Shown piece after piece: positions 52,536 to 64,000 of a stretch of DNA of 64,000 bases (positions are counted from its first letter, which is position 1; the number at the start of each line of letters is the position of its first letter). This stretch comes from Acanthosoma haemorrhoidale. Lineage: Eukaryota > Arthropoda > Insecta > Hemiptera > Acanthosomatidae. A model generated the notes under the pieces. The model was given only the letters and a program-made list of their open reading frames with translations, was not told the origin of the DNA and did no database searches. The stretch spans positions 93,269,189 through 93,333,188 of the forward strand of contig OV884009.1 in NCBI GenBank assembly GCA_930367205.1. Reading direction: 5' to 3'. The translations under genes were made by a program, and so were the position numbers.

Positions 52536-53746
52536 TGTAAACCCCGACTTTCTCTCTCTTCCTCCTCCCCCTAAATGTTTACAGGAATCTGGGGGAAAAT
52601 ATTAATGCCAGGAGAGGGCATTACCCAAGGACAGGGGAACCTGAAATATTACAGGGAATTGACATATCTAGGGGAAGACATTTAGATGACCGACATTTAT
52701 TAAATGATAATAAACAAATAGCATTTGATAAAAAAACAAAAAAAAATCCTTAAGCTATTTGATAAAAAAAAAATACTTAAACTATTTGATAAAAAAAATA
52801 ATTAAACTATTTGATAAAAAAAATAAGTAAACTATTTGAGAGAAAAATTACTTAAACTATTGGACAGAAAAATACTTAAACTTTACTAAACTTGAAACTT
52901 GTAAACCAGAGTTTTATTAACTTAAAGTTTGCTGATCGAAGAATGAGAACAAAATAAATACATCACTGTCCGTGTTAATCTATACGTATGCATAGTTTGG
53001 TGTTATTTGGTGTAAACTGATGAACGACGTAAACAAACAACATAAACCCTCGGTACGTGGAAGCTACGTCCAACGAGGTTACCTGTCGTAGCTAGATAGT
53101 GGATTAGTCAATCAGCTGTGAGGTTCCAGGTGGAGGGAATCGGTGAGTCGATGATTGATATGCTCATATCCATACTAGTTCCAAGTCAAATCTCCAACCA
53201 GAGGTGCTCCCCATAAACCATAGGCCGATAAGGTGGTGAGATGAGGGGGGGGGCGCTCCGGCGGGTGTTGGCCAACCCAGCTCTGGATACACACACTGAC
53301 TGCAAGCGACTGATCCCGGTGCTCCGTCCTTTTAATCCTCTATAAAGGATGTAGGGTCTTACGGGGCCTCGGAGGCGTCCCGCACCGTTATTTGTTTTGT
53401 TTACTTTCCAGCATATTTCCCATAAAAGAAAATCAATACACTCACATTTGAAACACAAAGATATTCTTAGAACATTTATAATATTATCAATAATTATTAA
53501 TTCTTTATATAAAACTAACCAAATACAAAAAAATATTTATCTCTAATTTACACTTTTTTTTTTTTTTTTTTTTTTTTTATCATAAATTTTACGAGGGTAC
53601 TTTGTTAGATAATTACTTGTCAGCGCAAGACCCCTTATTCGGCTTAAGCAATGACTGATAATTTTTTCCTTCAATAACTAAAATAAACGAATTACAGGCG
53701 TAAACAATCGCTAATTTACATTGGCTATAAAAGTCTATCGGTCACA
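52536..53746 (-). repeat. 5' LTR of C2 (1,211 bp)
   Basis: Minus-strand ends TGTGACC and TTTACA give canonical TG...CA. Contains a short tandem pattern of CTATTTGATAAAAAA-type units (52722-52860), also in the shared LTR, a T22-type run at 53547-53578 and a G/C run at 53244. Differs from the shared LTR at scattered positions (roughly 98-99% identical by eye). Confidence 0.85.
52722..52870. repeat. Short imperfect tandem units in the LTR
   Basis: About six units of roughly 25 bp built on ACTATTTGATAAAAAAA and CTTAA(A), present in both LTRs (45230-45385 and here). Confidence 0.65.
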
Positions 53747-55050
53747 GTTCACTCAGACATTAATGTCGCTGATTTGAGTCTGAATGTTAAAATCTGATGT
53801 AGTTATAGTTTGGTGAGTGGATTTTGGGCGATTTCTCCTGTGAAAGTAATTTTGAGAGTGGAAGGTTGTTACAAATATTATTTACAATGATAGAAGAAAA
53901 AGTCATCGATGAAACCAACTAGTCACTGAACAATTTGCAAGCTTCTTTTCCGTGGCATTCATGAATCCATTTTGGAACAGTCCCTTTTTAAACTCCAGCA
54001 GTAATCTACCATCATCTGCGTATCCCATCTTTCATCTTTCACCTTGATCTTCACTGGCGTCTCCTAAATTTTCAGGAAAACGGTCTAAGTGGCTGTGTAT
54101 ATAGTGCACCTTAATACTAATGTTACACCCAAGGGATTTAACAGTTTACCAGGTTAACATAGGTTTCAGCTTTGTGTTTCCCCAATAAAATTTCCCACAA
54201 CCTAAACAAATGAAGTCCAGGCTTTTCACTCAGCCTCATTCATCGATTTTACGAAGGCAGGATCCTTAATGAGTTAACTTACTTTTGGGCCGTAAAATAT
54301 TCCTGCTTTAATTTTTTCCGTACTCAACTGAGGCATTTCCCCTCTATATATGCAAAGCATGATTCGTCCTTATCAAGAGACTTTACAAACTGCTTCATGT
54401 ATGCTGTTTATTATTATATTATGTGGAGGAAAGATGATATTCTCTCGTTCGACTAAGGGTTGGGGTTAATGGGATTCTTTTCCCTTAGGTCAATCTTTTC
54501 TTACCCAGTGGTGTGTTTTGTATCTACCATCCCAGAGGCACAAGAAGCAAGGATATTTAGTGTGGCCACTTTGCTGCCCAAGGAAAAAGTTTACGTTAAG
54601 TTAGTTGAGTTGAGTTCGTTGAGTTAGCAATGGTATTGACCATATTTATTCCCATTGCGTAAAAGGACACATTTCAAAGCTGTCAATGAATTGGCGCCAA
54701 TTATCTGGAAACTAGTCAGGAAGAAATATTTTTTCCAGGAGTCTTCTAATTTCGTGGCAAAATACAAGATTGCCTTCTTGAGAGAAGAAGGGTAGCAGAC
54801 TCTTTTCTCTTGCACGGTAAAAGAGAATTTTGGTTCCTTACTGCAGCAAATCGCAGCACTTCAAACAATTTCAAAAATCCGAGGCACCAAAAAGAACTTT
54901 TTTTGTTTTAGGCCTGTGTAATCCAATTCACTAAATGGTAAAAATAGTGAATATTAATACTAAAACGACAAAAACAACGAAAAAAATCCATCAAAGAGAA
55001 ATGCCAACTATCAATGACGATAATTAATCCAAAACATTGGCTAATCCATG
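53747..55050. other. Non-coding flank of the Gypsy-C array
   Basis: No convincing gene. The frame at 54624-54815 (minus) has no recognisable motif. Confidence 0.5.
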
Positions 55051-55052
55051 AT

Positions 55053-55235
55053 TAGACCCCCCCCCCCCCTATATATAGGCTGAGCCTACGGCTCTCGCTC
55101 TCACTCATTCATTCTCTTATAGTCACACGACTTATTTCAGTGCACATTCATAGTAGTTCAGTTATTTTTATATCTTTTCAACCCAGTGTATTGTACTTCA
55201 AATAAAGTGCTTTTTAAAAAGATCTATATCTCGTG
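55053..55235 (+). promoter_or_regulatory. Candidate TATA promoter plus poly(A) module, possible solo LTR
   Basis: A C14 run is followed at once by CTATATATAGG, about 130 bp of low-complexity CT-rich sequence, TTCAGTGCAC and then CAAATAAAGTGC. TATA and AATAAA within 150 bp is LTR-like (U3-R-U5), but no matching second LTR or clean ends are seen in the window. Confidence 0.3.
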
Positions 55236-55559
55236 GCTTGATTTATTTATATATAAGTGTGTTCAAAAGTTCAAAGTACCTATTCTCTTTCGTGATAATT
55301 TACTAAACATTATTTCGTGAGGTGCAATTTAGTTAAGATAGTTACTTCGAGATAGTGGGAATATTTTCAATAATTATTGGAAGTCAACTTTTTTGCTCGA
55401 TTTTTCCGATTCAAGTAGTGTTTGGTAGTTATTCTTGATTACATGTCAGAAACAATTTTTTTTTTGTTTCTTCCCCCCCAAATTGAAAGATGGCGTTGAT
55501 GGCAGTTAATTTAAATCAATCGTAGTCAAACCGTGTCAGCTAAGAATTGTGTTGCTAGT

Positions 55560-56790
55560 CAAATTATGTGAGAATTCGAGAGTCCGTGCAGTTTTTGATG
55601 TGATTATCTTTACCAAGTCTTGGTGTAGGTATGCACGTGTACATATTCGTCAGTATGTGTGTAAGGTTGTATTTCTGACATACTGAGGTGCACCAGTGAT
55701 AAGTCCAAATAGTTTTTATTGAATTATTTTTATTGCCACTAGCTTTGATTTTTTGATCCTCCATAAATCTGTGCTCCAGACACCCAAATGGGTCTTAGTA
55801 GGTAAGTGTAAGTCTTCAGTTTTTGTATCAGAGGTAGCCATGATCTTTTGCTTAGCAAGTGGTATATCAGTTTTAGACTATGGTTCAAAATTTGTCTTTT
55901 TAATCGAACGAGTGAGTTCCACGTAAGCCTTTTTTACAGTGTCAGTCCAAGGTAGTTTACTACCTCTGTTTGAGGTAAAGGATGATTATCTATAAAAACA
56001 GGGGGAGGGGACGATAACTACAACGGAGTGGTAATGTAGTGTGTAATGCTTTGTGATGTTTAGTATTGTTTTCAATGTAATGCACCATTCGTGTATGTGA
56101 GTAAAGTGGTTTTGAAGTGCAACTGATGCCTGTGTCGGGTCTTCATTTTTTGTAAGGATGGCTGCGTCATCTCCATATGTTGCTGACATTATATTCGTAA
56201 ATGTGGGTTTGTCCGAAGTGTAGATTATGTAACTTAAACGACTAGAATAGATCCCTGAGGTAAGCTTTATTTACTATCCCTGTGGCGAGATGGTAGGAAC
56301 ATCGCTAAGCGCTGACACTGAAAAAGCGGTCTTGTAGTATTACGTAGAATGTGTCATAGTTTGTATAGAAGTGCTATACAGAAGCTTGCTCTACTCATGA
56401 CGTAGCTTCTTTTCTAAAGCCGAAGAATTTAAATCAACTACTCTATTTAACCGACGAGACTGATCTGTTCGAAAGCCGAATTAGTGCGTAGGTTGTGTGT
56501 TGTGTTGTTCATAACGTCATTTTTAAAAAAGTTTAAGAAAGTAGGAAGAAGACAGATAGGTCGATAAGAACAAGGTGAGTGAGATGACGCTTTTCGTTAT
56601 GAGAATCATTGTAATAATTGCTTAATTTCATTGAATAGGGAGGTGTGTGGTGAGCAGGACTAAATTATAGAGTGTGGTGAGCAGCACCAATGCCTTCCGT
56701 GGTAGATGTTCATGTATTTCACCGGAGATTAGGTCATAATCAGGCGATTTCCACTTCGGCGTGTGTTTGATTTCATTCAGGTCACATGCT
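55560..56790 (-). pseudogene. Degenerate Jockey-like LINE ORF2
   Basis: Minus-strand pieces in LINE order: SPDYDLISGEIHEHLPRKAL (about 56735), SLPQGSILVV (about 56270), the RT catalytic block YGDDAAILTKNEDP (about 56180-56140), HIHEWCITLKTILN (about 56090), and APQYVRNTTLH (about 55680). Several frameshifts and stops. Diverged from the main Jockey family. Confidence 0.72.
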
Positions 56791-56799
56791 ACATACATA

Positions 56800-58860
56800 C
56801 ATCTTAGTCTTTACTTTATATATATTTATGAATGACCACATAAGGAAGTCGTTGAGGATGGAAGTTCTTCACTCCATTCACAGATACCATCCTGCTCCCA
56901 CCATGTGACGTTCCAAGATGAAAAAATTAGTATGGCGGCCAAGAGCATTTAAAGAAACAAAAAGTTAGTCAACTTATGTTCAGAATACGCAAATTCAGAG
57001 ACTACAAAAAGAAACGCCTCAGAGCGTTCCACACACATAGGTATGAGCAAATAAAATTTAGTGTAAGTGGGAACCCCAGCAATCTTGGCCTCCTCAACAA
57101 CGACAACAAATCGGCAAAGATTATACAATACTAAAACAAAAATAATCCATATCCAAGGCTAAGAAACAAAATACCATCCCACGCCCGCCATATTTATAGG
57201 ATAGAAACTAAGCAAATCATTAATTAGGCGTAAACTCTTTGTAAACATGAACCTGTAAATAAAAGAGGGAGGTGTATAATTATTATGCGGGCAACAGCCT
57301 GCTGTTGGCTAAATTTAGTATTTAGTTGTTTTCAGTTCACCCCAACTTGAATGATAAAGCTGATCTCCTATACCAGCTTGCAAGAGTTTATAATAAATAT
57401 AATGTGTTGTGGGATGATGGTATGTTTTTTCCCCGTGGGTAGTTCAATTTAGATTTGTTATTTAGTTTGAAAAGGGGAAATCTTTCGTTTCTTACGAAGG
57501 GTAATAATTTATTTTAATGCATTTAACAAATTTATTATATGTTCAGATCTTAGGTATATCATTCAAAATACTTCCAAGGTAAATCATTGTTTGGTCTATT
57601 TAGATTCATTGCTTATCATCCTTAAATGAAAATATATTGACTTTGACTCTTCGTTAACGAACGAATGAGTAAGAAGAGATAATTATATACTCAAAAGAGT
57701 CTAGGCATGATATAGTATTAAAAAATAAACATTCTGCTACATGCTTTTCACCCACTCAGCGAATAATATAAATCTCCATTCTGGAACGTCACATATCCTA
57801 AGAGGTTTTTTTATTTCAAACCAGTAACAAATAATACCGATAAACTTTTTATTCGTTCCATGTCGTTATGGTGAACGGTCCCGTCTTGAACGTACATGAC
57901 AGTTTTATCACTCTTTGGAGCCTTATCACTATAGTTTATTTTGTTTAGTTAACTTATTTCTCAAAATTATTCGCTTTCAAATTACAGTATGTTATTAAAT
58001 ATGAATTTAGCCAATAAAAAAGAGCAACCATATAATACCTCTGGTTAGTATTAATAAAATTAGTATTAAACAGTGTCCACATATTGACAGGAATTGGTTA
58101 TTTTTATTCTTTATAAACAGTTATTTCTTTGTCTGGGGTTTAATTAATCTGTATCTTTTAATTATAAAGTATCATAATTAAATACTTAAGTAACTGTAGT
58201 ATGTCCAATGATTTATCTATCTAATTATGAAAATCTTAGTTGCTGATGTAACTGTTTAATGAAAATAAAGAGGATTTCTAATTATTCTTGTTTTTACTTC
58301 GTTTTAGTTTCAATCTAGAACATTTATCAGTAATCCAGTTTTTATAAGTTACTAGTCAAATTTAAGAACCTTTATGTTTTTACCTGAGTCAGTCTGTTCA
58401 GGTCTACTTTTGTAAATCCTATGTTCAACCTTGACATTTAATTTTAAATTTAATGGCGCTCCATTTGATGTTGTGACAACATATAAAATACTGTCATCTT
58501 CTTAATACAAGATTGTCATTGATTAATTACTTTGTAATAAGTGAAAAAGTTTTTCTGTAATTTTAAATAAGGTATCAAATTTTAAAGTCCTGATTAACAA
58601 TATGTAGTTTGTGCTTTGTTTTCTAAAACTATAACTATACAAACGGACTAAAATTTTAACAGAACCCTTAATTGTGTGATGGGTCACACTTTACTTTAAT
58701 TTTGTGAAAAGGCAATTTCAATATTAGAGTTTTTGACTACCACCTAGAATTCATTTCTGCATCTTTTTCTTGCTTAATGTGCTTGCCTGTAATCATGCTA
58801 AATTTAAACTCATCGACCCTCACAGGTACAGAATGTAAAACTGATACGTCCCTCAGCCCT
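56800..58860. other. AT-rich stretch, no gene seen
   Basis: No open frame with recognisable similarity, and no repeat matched elsewhere in the window. Confidence 0.5.
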
Positions 58861-58866
58861 TTTTTC

Positions 58867-58990
58867 TGTGATTTAACTGTACCAGCATACTGATTTACCG
58901 AGAAGGTATATCTTATCTTGTAATCCTCGTTTTAAAATTAGTAATTATACTTTGATTTTGTGAAAATCTTAAAAAAATTTAGGTTTATTA
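58867..58990. repeat. Long inverted repeat, left arm
   Basis: Reverse complement of 60138-60250 at high similarity (GGTATATCTTATCTTGTAATC and TTTAAAATTAGTAATTATAC exact). The left arm carries about 12 extra bases. Spacer is about 1.15 kb with no transposase seen. Confidence 0.82.
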
Positions 58991-59024
58991 GGATATATAG
59001 GACTTTATTAGGATATATAGGACT
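58983..59024. repeat. Two tandem 20-bp units
   Basis: TTTATTAGGATATATAGGAC occurs twice head to tail just inside the left arm of the inverted repeat. Confidence 0.8.
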
Positions 59025-60137
59025 GGAGTCAGGTTGTATGTTATTTGCCCTGCCCACCCCCGCACTCTTTTCATTGTTTCCAGTACAATTCACAGGCAAG
59101 CAATTCATAAATAGAGTGAACCAAGGTTTTAACTGCGAATTCTTGAATTTTGAAAAGTTGTGTTTGTAATACAATATCCATTAGTTCCCTCTACATAAAC
59201 ATAGCAACGGGACACATTGGCAATGAGATACAGCTAATTGGTTTATTGTTTCAATAAAGCGGGCTAAGCCATTGGTTTATTTAACAAGAAGCAATTTAAC
59301 AATTTGTGTTTGATGACAATCGACTCTAGAGCAAAGCGAAAGTGATTCTAGCTATATTTATTAATTAACACATAAAAATTTATATTTGCCAAATTAGTGG
59401 GCATGAGTTATAATTAGTAATTGATCTGGAGAGCGAGTGAGCAAATATTTGCTGCTTTATGTTCAAGTTGATAATGATGCATCAAGGAAAATAGGCATTT
59501 GTTTATGCTCTTTTGGTAAGTACATCATGTACATTATTGCACGTTTGCACACTGTGTTGCAATTTGTAATTTAGTGGGGGAAAAGTAAAAAATTGCTTAT
59601 TGAAGTTTGGTTCACTGGAAAACAGGTGAATATTGTTCTGAAATCTGTAATTAGTGGGGGTTTTTTTAGCTTAGAACGTGGAAACATTCAAATACCATTA
59701 TATGCTACTACCTTTGTGATACAGGCCCAAAGTAGATAATTTTTTTTTTTAATTATGCAACATTTAGCTACTGCAAGATGATATTGTGAAAAATCTGATG
59801 ACTTATCAAAAGGAAGCTGTTTGAAATTTGAGAGAAAAGCTAACAACTGTTCTTAAAAATTGTTGATTAATTCTGCATTGTTTTTACCTGCACATTTCAT
59901 TTAAAACATCTCTATTGTGTAAGTCCAGTTAATAAACTGAATTTTGAAACTGAAAAATAGTTTTCTTTCTCTGTCATTTGTTTTTGACAGAACTAGAGTA
60001 TTTCTAAAAAATGTTAAATGTATTATAAAGTTAGCAGCTACCTCTTGCAAAACTAGAAACATGAAATTCTATAGTATGTCTGTACACCAAAATTATTTTG
60101 ATGCTTTCTGATGTTTAAACATACCTGGCGCTTAAAC

Positions 60138-60250
60138 TTAATAAACCTAATTTTTTTTAAGATTTTCACAAAAAGTGAAAGTATAATTACTAATTTTAAA
60201 ATGAGGATTACAAGATAAGATATACCTTCTATGCTGGTACAGTTAAATCA
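60138..60250. repeat. Long inverted repeat, right arm
   Basis: Partner of 58867-58990. Together they could delimit a foldback element or MITE of about 1.4 kb. Confidence 0.82.
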
Positions 60251-60732
60251 GAGTATAAACTAGATTATTACAATGCAGAGATACCACAAAGAAGGATTTG
60301 GTAAAATAATAATTTAATGCTTGAACGATCAATCATAATTGAAAGCAATTAATATTATTTAATTATCTTATTATTCATAGTATGTGTTTTTTCCTCTCAT
60401 AATTGTCGTCTTCCCTCCTTCCCTCCATTTGTATTTTTAATATGAAATAACCTGAATCGATAAATTGTCAGTCCAAATGTACTAACTTTATTTATGATAT
60501 AAATACAAAAAAAAATGTATTTGCAGTTTGGGTTGTTCAGGCGCTGGTCTCTAACTTTTGAAGCTTCTATACCTTGGGAAATAACATTATACAAATTTTT
60601 TTTATTAACCTAATTGACTTGTACATCCTTTTTATTAATAAATTATTTTTACTGTGTACTCTTGTTTTGTATCATAGTATCCTTCATGTTTACATTCTAC
60701 TTTTTCATGTTTTCCCCTTGAATTTTATTCAG

Positions 60733-60885
60733 GCACTCTTACTAATGGGTTTAGAAAACTAAATGGTTTCCCAGAATATTATTCAACCCCGAATGGAGTC
60801 ACCTTAGATAAGTTTGGATATGAAACACCAATTCAAAATGTGAATTCTCCTCAGCATACTGGACTACCTACACCTACAATGACAG
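60733..60885 (+). CDS. Probable internal exon of an unidentified gene
   Basis: 153 bp between a good acceptor (TTGAATTTTATTCAG) and donor (GTATTG). Only one frame is open, phase 1 at both ends, and it reads GTLTNGFRKLNGFPEYYSTP then NGVTLDKFGYETPIQ and HTGLPTPTMT. Pro/Thr/Asn/Tyr-rich, low complexity, without a recognised domain, like disordered parts of regulatory proteins. Its base composition is richer in GC than the neighbouring DNA. Function unknown. The rest of the gene would be up- and downstream. Confidence 0.55.
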
Positions 60886-61490
60886 GTATTGTAATATTTT
60901 ACATATAAGAGTGAAAAATTGGAATTTATTTATGGCAATGGGACTATTTTTCTTTTACAATTGTTAATTGATTAATAACAGATTTTAATTAATATAAATT
61001 TATAAATTATTTAAAAAAAACTATCTGTAGTTACTTTCAAAAGCTTCATCAGTATTAGACCAATTATGATGTATCAGCCTTAGCTATATATGTTTTTTAC
61101 AAAAATACTGTATTGGGGGTAAATGTAATTTGAAAATCTGTTTTTTTTTTAAAAAAAAAAAATTTAAAAATCATATCTCGGATTATTGGCAATGGATTGA
61201 GATAAAAATGAAACTGCGTTTGATTTCATTTTTGTTTTAGTTTCACACTAAAAACTTTTTAAAGCATAGAGCCAACCACCCTGTATATAATGTTGAAATA
61301 AGTTAAGAATTGAATTCATAAGGAAGGATGTAAATGCTTATCGAATAAAAAATTGCTCTACTCTATTGTTATTATTATTAGGATTATTGCTGGTCGATTG
61401 AGTGCTAATTTCCATGTGGGTTCCTGATGATAAGCTCTACCTTGAAAATCTGTTCTTTTCTCTCCTCTTCATTGTACTTCAATTTTCAGC

Positions 61491-61588
61491 CAACACTCTA
61501 GCACGACACCTGCTTGTATCTGCAAGTTATCGACTCAGCAGCAGATCTTTTGTCTTCTCAGTTGCTTTGTTATGTGTCTGTCCTCCCG
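61491..61588 (+). CDS. Candidate following exon (weak)
   Basis: 98 bp after a strong acceptor (CTTCAATTTTCAG) and before a consensus GTGAGT donor. In the phase left by 60733-60885 it stays open and reads NTLARHLLVSASYRLSSRSF then VFSVALLCVCPP. A second frame is also open, so coding status is uncertain. Confidence 0.3.
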
Positions 61589-61599
61589 TGAGTTAATCA

Positions 61600-62560
61600 A
61601 ATACCCTTTAATAACAAATATTACCAAAACTATGGAAGAAACACTCAATGAAAGTATGTAACTATGTCCCAACCCCTTTCATTGTCTTCCAATGTAGTTC
61701 AGGGTTTTTTTGTCAGCTAGACACTTCTTATTTGTTCCTTCTTGTTATTCTTAGGGTACACTTTCCCAGAATAAAGTTTTTTTTTTTTTTTCATTTCATT
61801 ATGTACCAAATACTTTATTGTAGCCACAGAACATGTAATAGAGTGGAAGGGGCACCATGGGCCGGCGGGGTGGAGGAAGATGAGTCAAACCCCCTAGCTG
61901 TTTCCCCCACTATGATACTCGCACAGCTTCTTTACAAGCGCATTCTCAATACCTTTTTCTAAAGGATTGGAACCGTTTTGTTTCCATAAAAAGTTGAGTG
62001 CAATGTGATTTTTTTTTTCACAAAGGAATCTTACAAGGGCCTAAGCCCAGATAGTTGTCAGTTAGACCTACTAACTGCAATACCATTAATAATTGTTTTG
62101 ATAAATTGTGCAGCGATGTTTTGAGGCATAATAACATTCCGACAATGAATTTTTAAAAAATACTCACTTATTTCCATTATTATATTGTCTTTATTTCGCT
62201 CAAACTTTTACATAGTAAACTGTGGTTTCAACAATTGCAATGTTCAAAAATAACTTAATTGTCGAAACCATGATTCACTGCATGAACGAAGTGAAATATG
62301 ATAATATCATAAATGTAATAACTGAGTTTTATTATTTTTAAATTCATTGTCAAAATATTAATAATATAAGTAGTTAACGTTGAATAATAGGTAGGTTGAT
62401 ATGTTTTATAGAAAAATGAACTCTGAAATTTTATTTATATTTACATTTTGGTATCGAAGCCTAGACAAAAAAATTATTGTCCTTGGAGCAATACTAATTT
62501 GTTATTTCTCGACCTTATTTTATTTTTGTGGATTTGGTCATTGATCTCATTTTCGTGATC
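61600..62560. other. Non-coding stretch, no gene seen
   Basis: AT-rich except for a GC-richer patch at 61845-61910 (GGGCCGGCGGGGTGG) with no matching partner in the window. Confidence 0.45.
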
Positions 62561-62568
62561 ATATATCC

Positions 62569-62825
62569 TTATTTTAAAACAATATGCCTCTGTGCTTTTA
62601 ACAGTAATATAGAATGAGGTTCTTGTTCCAAAAAATAGTCTGTTGAAGAAAAAAACCTTTTTCCCTCGCACTTCTTCATAAGTAAACTTAGAAAAAAATT
62701 TAAATATTGTTTTGTTATTTGTTTTTTTTCTTGTTGTAAAATTTCCTGGAGCCCTCTCTGCTTAACCAATAACAGTCCTTTTTCTTGTTTTCCTTCATCA
62801 TTATCCTGCACTTCATCCAGGCATC
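62569..62825 (-). CDS. Candidate terminal exon of an unidentified minus-strand gene
   Basis: Follows a weak acceptor (TTAGTGCAAAG). In phase with 63251-63135 it reads CLDEVQDNDEGKQEKGLLLV then KQRGLQEILQQEKKQITKQY, a charged, probably helical stretch, and ends at TAA (62571-62569). No domain recognised. The last 40 residues look less protein-like, so the true exon may end earlier at a donor. Confidence 0.3.
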
Positions 62826-63134
62826 CTTTGCACTAATTGGATATTTGGAGTTTATGTTTTTTAAAATGAAACCTTTAACATGATTAAAAAAAACATTTAT
62901 ATTAATATTAGATTGTAATCAAAGAAGAATGTTTCGTGTTCTATGGTTATGATTCCGTTCCTCTAATCTATGTCCCTGATATATATTTGACAATGTGACT
63001 TGTCACATCACTTATTATATCAAAATAGCTTGATATATTTGGATTTTTTTGTATAACATCAAGTTGATTAATATTAAGCTCTGGAAAAAAAAAAATTAAA
63101 ATATTAAACATTTTACATGTTTACGTTAGTTTAC

Positions 63135-63251
63135 CTGATTGTTTGTCATCTTCACCATGACTGTCCAGCATTTTCATTCTAGTAGACATTTCAGTAATTT
63201 CCTTTATTGGGCAAGAGGAGATTTTATGTATCTCCAAAATGATAATTTGGT
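63135..63251 (-). CDS. Candidate exon of an unidentified minus-strand gene
   Basis: 117 bp, acceptor ATTCCTTTAG and donor GTAAAC, phase 1 in and out, only one frame open: QIIILEIHKISSCPIKEITE then MSTRMKMLDSHGEDDKQSG. Joins in phase to 62825-62569. No family recognised. Confidence 0.4.
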
Positions 63252-63259
63252 CTAAAGGA

Positions 63260-64000
63260 ATGGATAATTTGTCATATAATTTTCATGTAGCTGTTTGTGA
63301 ATTAGTTTGGCTCAAAAACTAATAAGTGAAGCACTTGCAGCTGGGATTGTTATTTCTTCCACCCCTCACTTGTATGTACGAAAACAAATGCTCAATGTGA
63401 TCCTGCTGATTTTGTAGGTTGGCAAATATTTTAAGGAATTTTCTTTTTCAACATACTTTTTGTAGAAGGCTAAACTACCCTACCTTCTATGCAGAGAAAG
63501 AATCCTAAGAAGCCAACTTTCCTTCCGCTTTGACAAACAGATTTTACATTAGTATATTTTAGTTCGGTTATGAATTATTTTGCCTCCTCCAAAAACATTA
63601 TGATGTTTGCAATGTTTAGCTTATTCAAAGCTTGTTTGTATCCTTTTATTCTGACACTACTTGAATTTAATATGCCAAATAATCGGTTAAATATTTTCAG
63701 AAATTTTATAGTTCCATCACAATTTTTGAAACCTGTTATATTTTTTTCTTGCAATATAGTATCGCATCAGCTACTGAATCGCATAACAGTTAGGAAGCCA
63801 ATTTAACTTTCATTTTATTGTGGTTATAGTATATATGAGAAGCAGCTAATTTGTTGCCTAATTTTAATCCTTCCATGTTCTGATAATAGTGAACTTTTTC
63901 TACATGGCCCCACTTGATTTCTGATCCCCACTCCCATCGACCAGACAGCCATAATCATGCAAATTATTACGAACCAATCAAAGCATTTGGCACGGTTCTA
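63260..64000. other. Non-coding end of window
   Basis: No convincing exon or element. A frame at 63570-63806 is hydrophobic and AT-driven. Confidence 0.45.

Overview
The window looks like chromosomal DNA from an arthropod, most probably an insect. It is AT-rich, has GT-AG introns, and holds a spliced CYP2-clan cytochrome P450 gene. The rest is mostly insect-type transposable elements (Gypsy LTR elements, Jockey-clade LINEs, hAT, Tc1 and mariner relics). No bacterial gene organisation, CRISPR array or tRNA gene was found. Species cannot be fixed from the sequence alone.

Layout. 1-7000: a Jockey tail, an internally deleted Gypsy copy (535 to about 1483, + strand), and in inverted orientation an intact relative (element A, 1501-6834, - strand) with identical 180-bp LTRs, a tRNA-Phe primer-binding site, and gag and pol in one frame separated by a single UGA. 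7.0-35.3 kb: a minus-strand P450 gene with seven recognisable exons (start codon 35272, last visible exon ending at 7944). All seven join in phase. The heme-binding exons are not in the window. Its introns hold element B (8469-19045, a decayed cousin of A with nested Jockey LINEs and a 230-bp tandem array), a hAT MITE with a perfect 8-bp target duplication, a Tc1 deletion derivative, a mariner relic, a MADF-like fragment, a foldback structure and several LINE pieces.

35.3-42.3 kb: upstream flank with a 104-bp direct repeat, a Jockey tail with 12-bp target duplication, a degenerate LINE RT and a decayed Tc1/mariner-superfamily transposase. 42.3-53.7 kb: a tandem pair of a third Gypsy family (C). 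An intact 1,769-residue Gag-Pol copy (C2) and a truncated copy (C1) share one LTR, and that LTR is split by a Jockey insertion. 53.7-64 kb: mostly non-coding, with a degenerate LINE, a long inverted repeat, one fairly convincing exon on the + strand (60733-60885) and weaker candidate exons.

How the parts work together: the A and C elements carry everything needed for LTR retrotransposition (Gag, protease, RT, RNase H, integrase, PBS, PPT, LTRs) and look young. The Jockey family, with endonuclease and RT, has supplied at least three insertions with clear 10-12-bp target duplications, two of them inside Gypsy elements. The P450 gene is the only recognised host gene. The observations most worth following are the conserved single UGA between gag and pol in two diverged Gypsy families, the altered helix-C motif of the P450, the long direct repeats, and the tandem shared-LTR structure.
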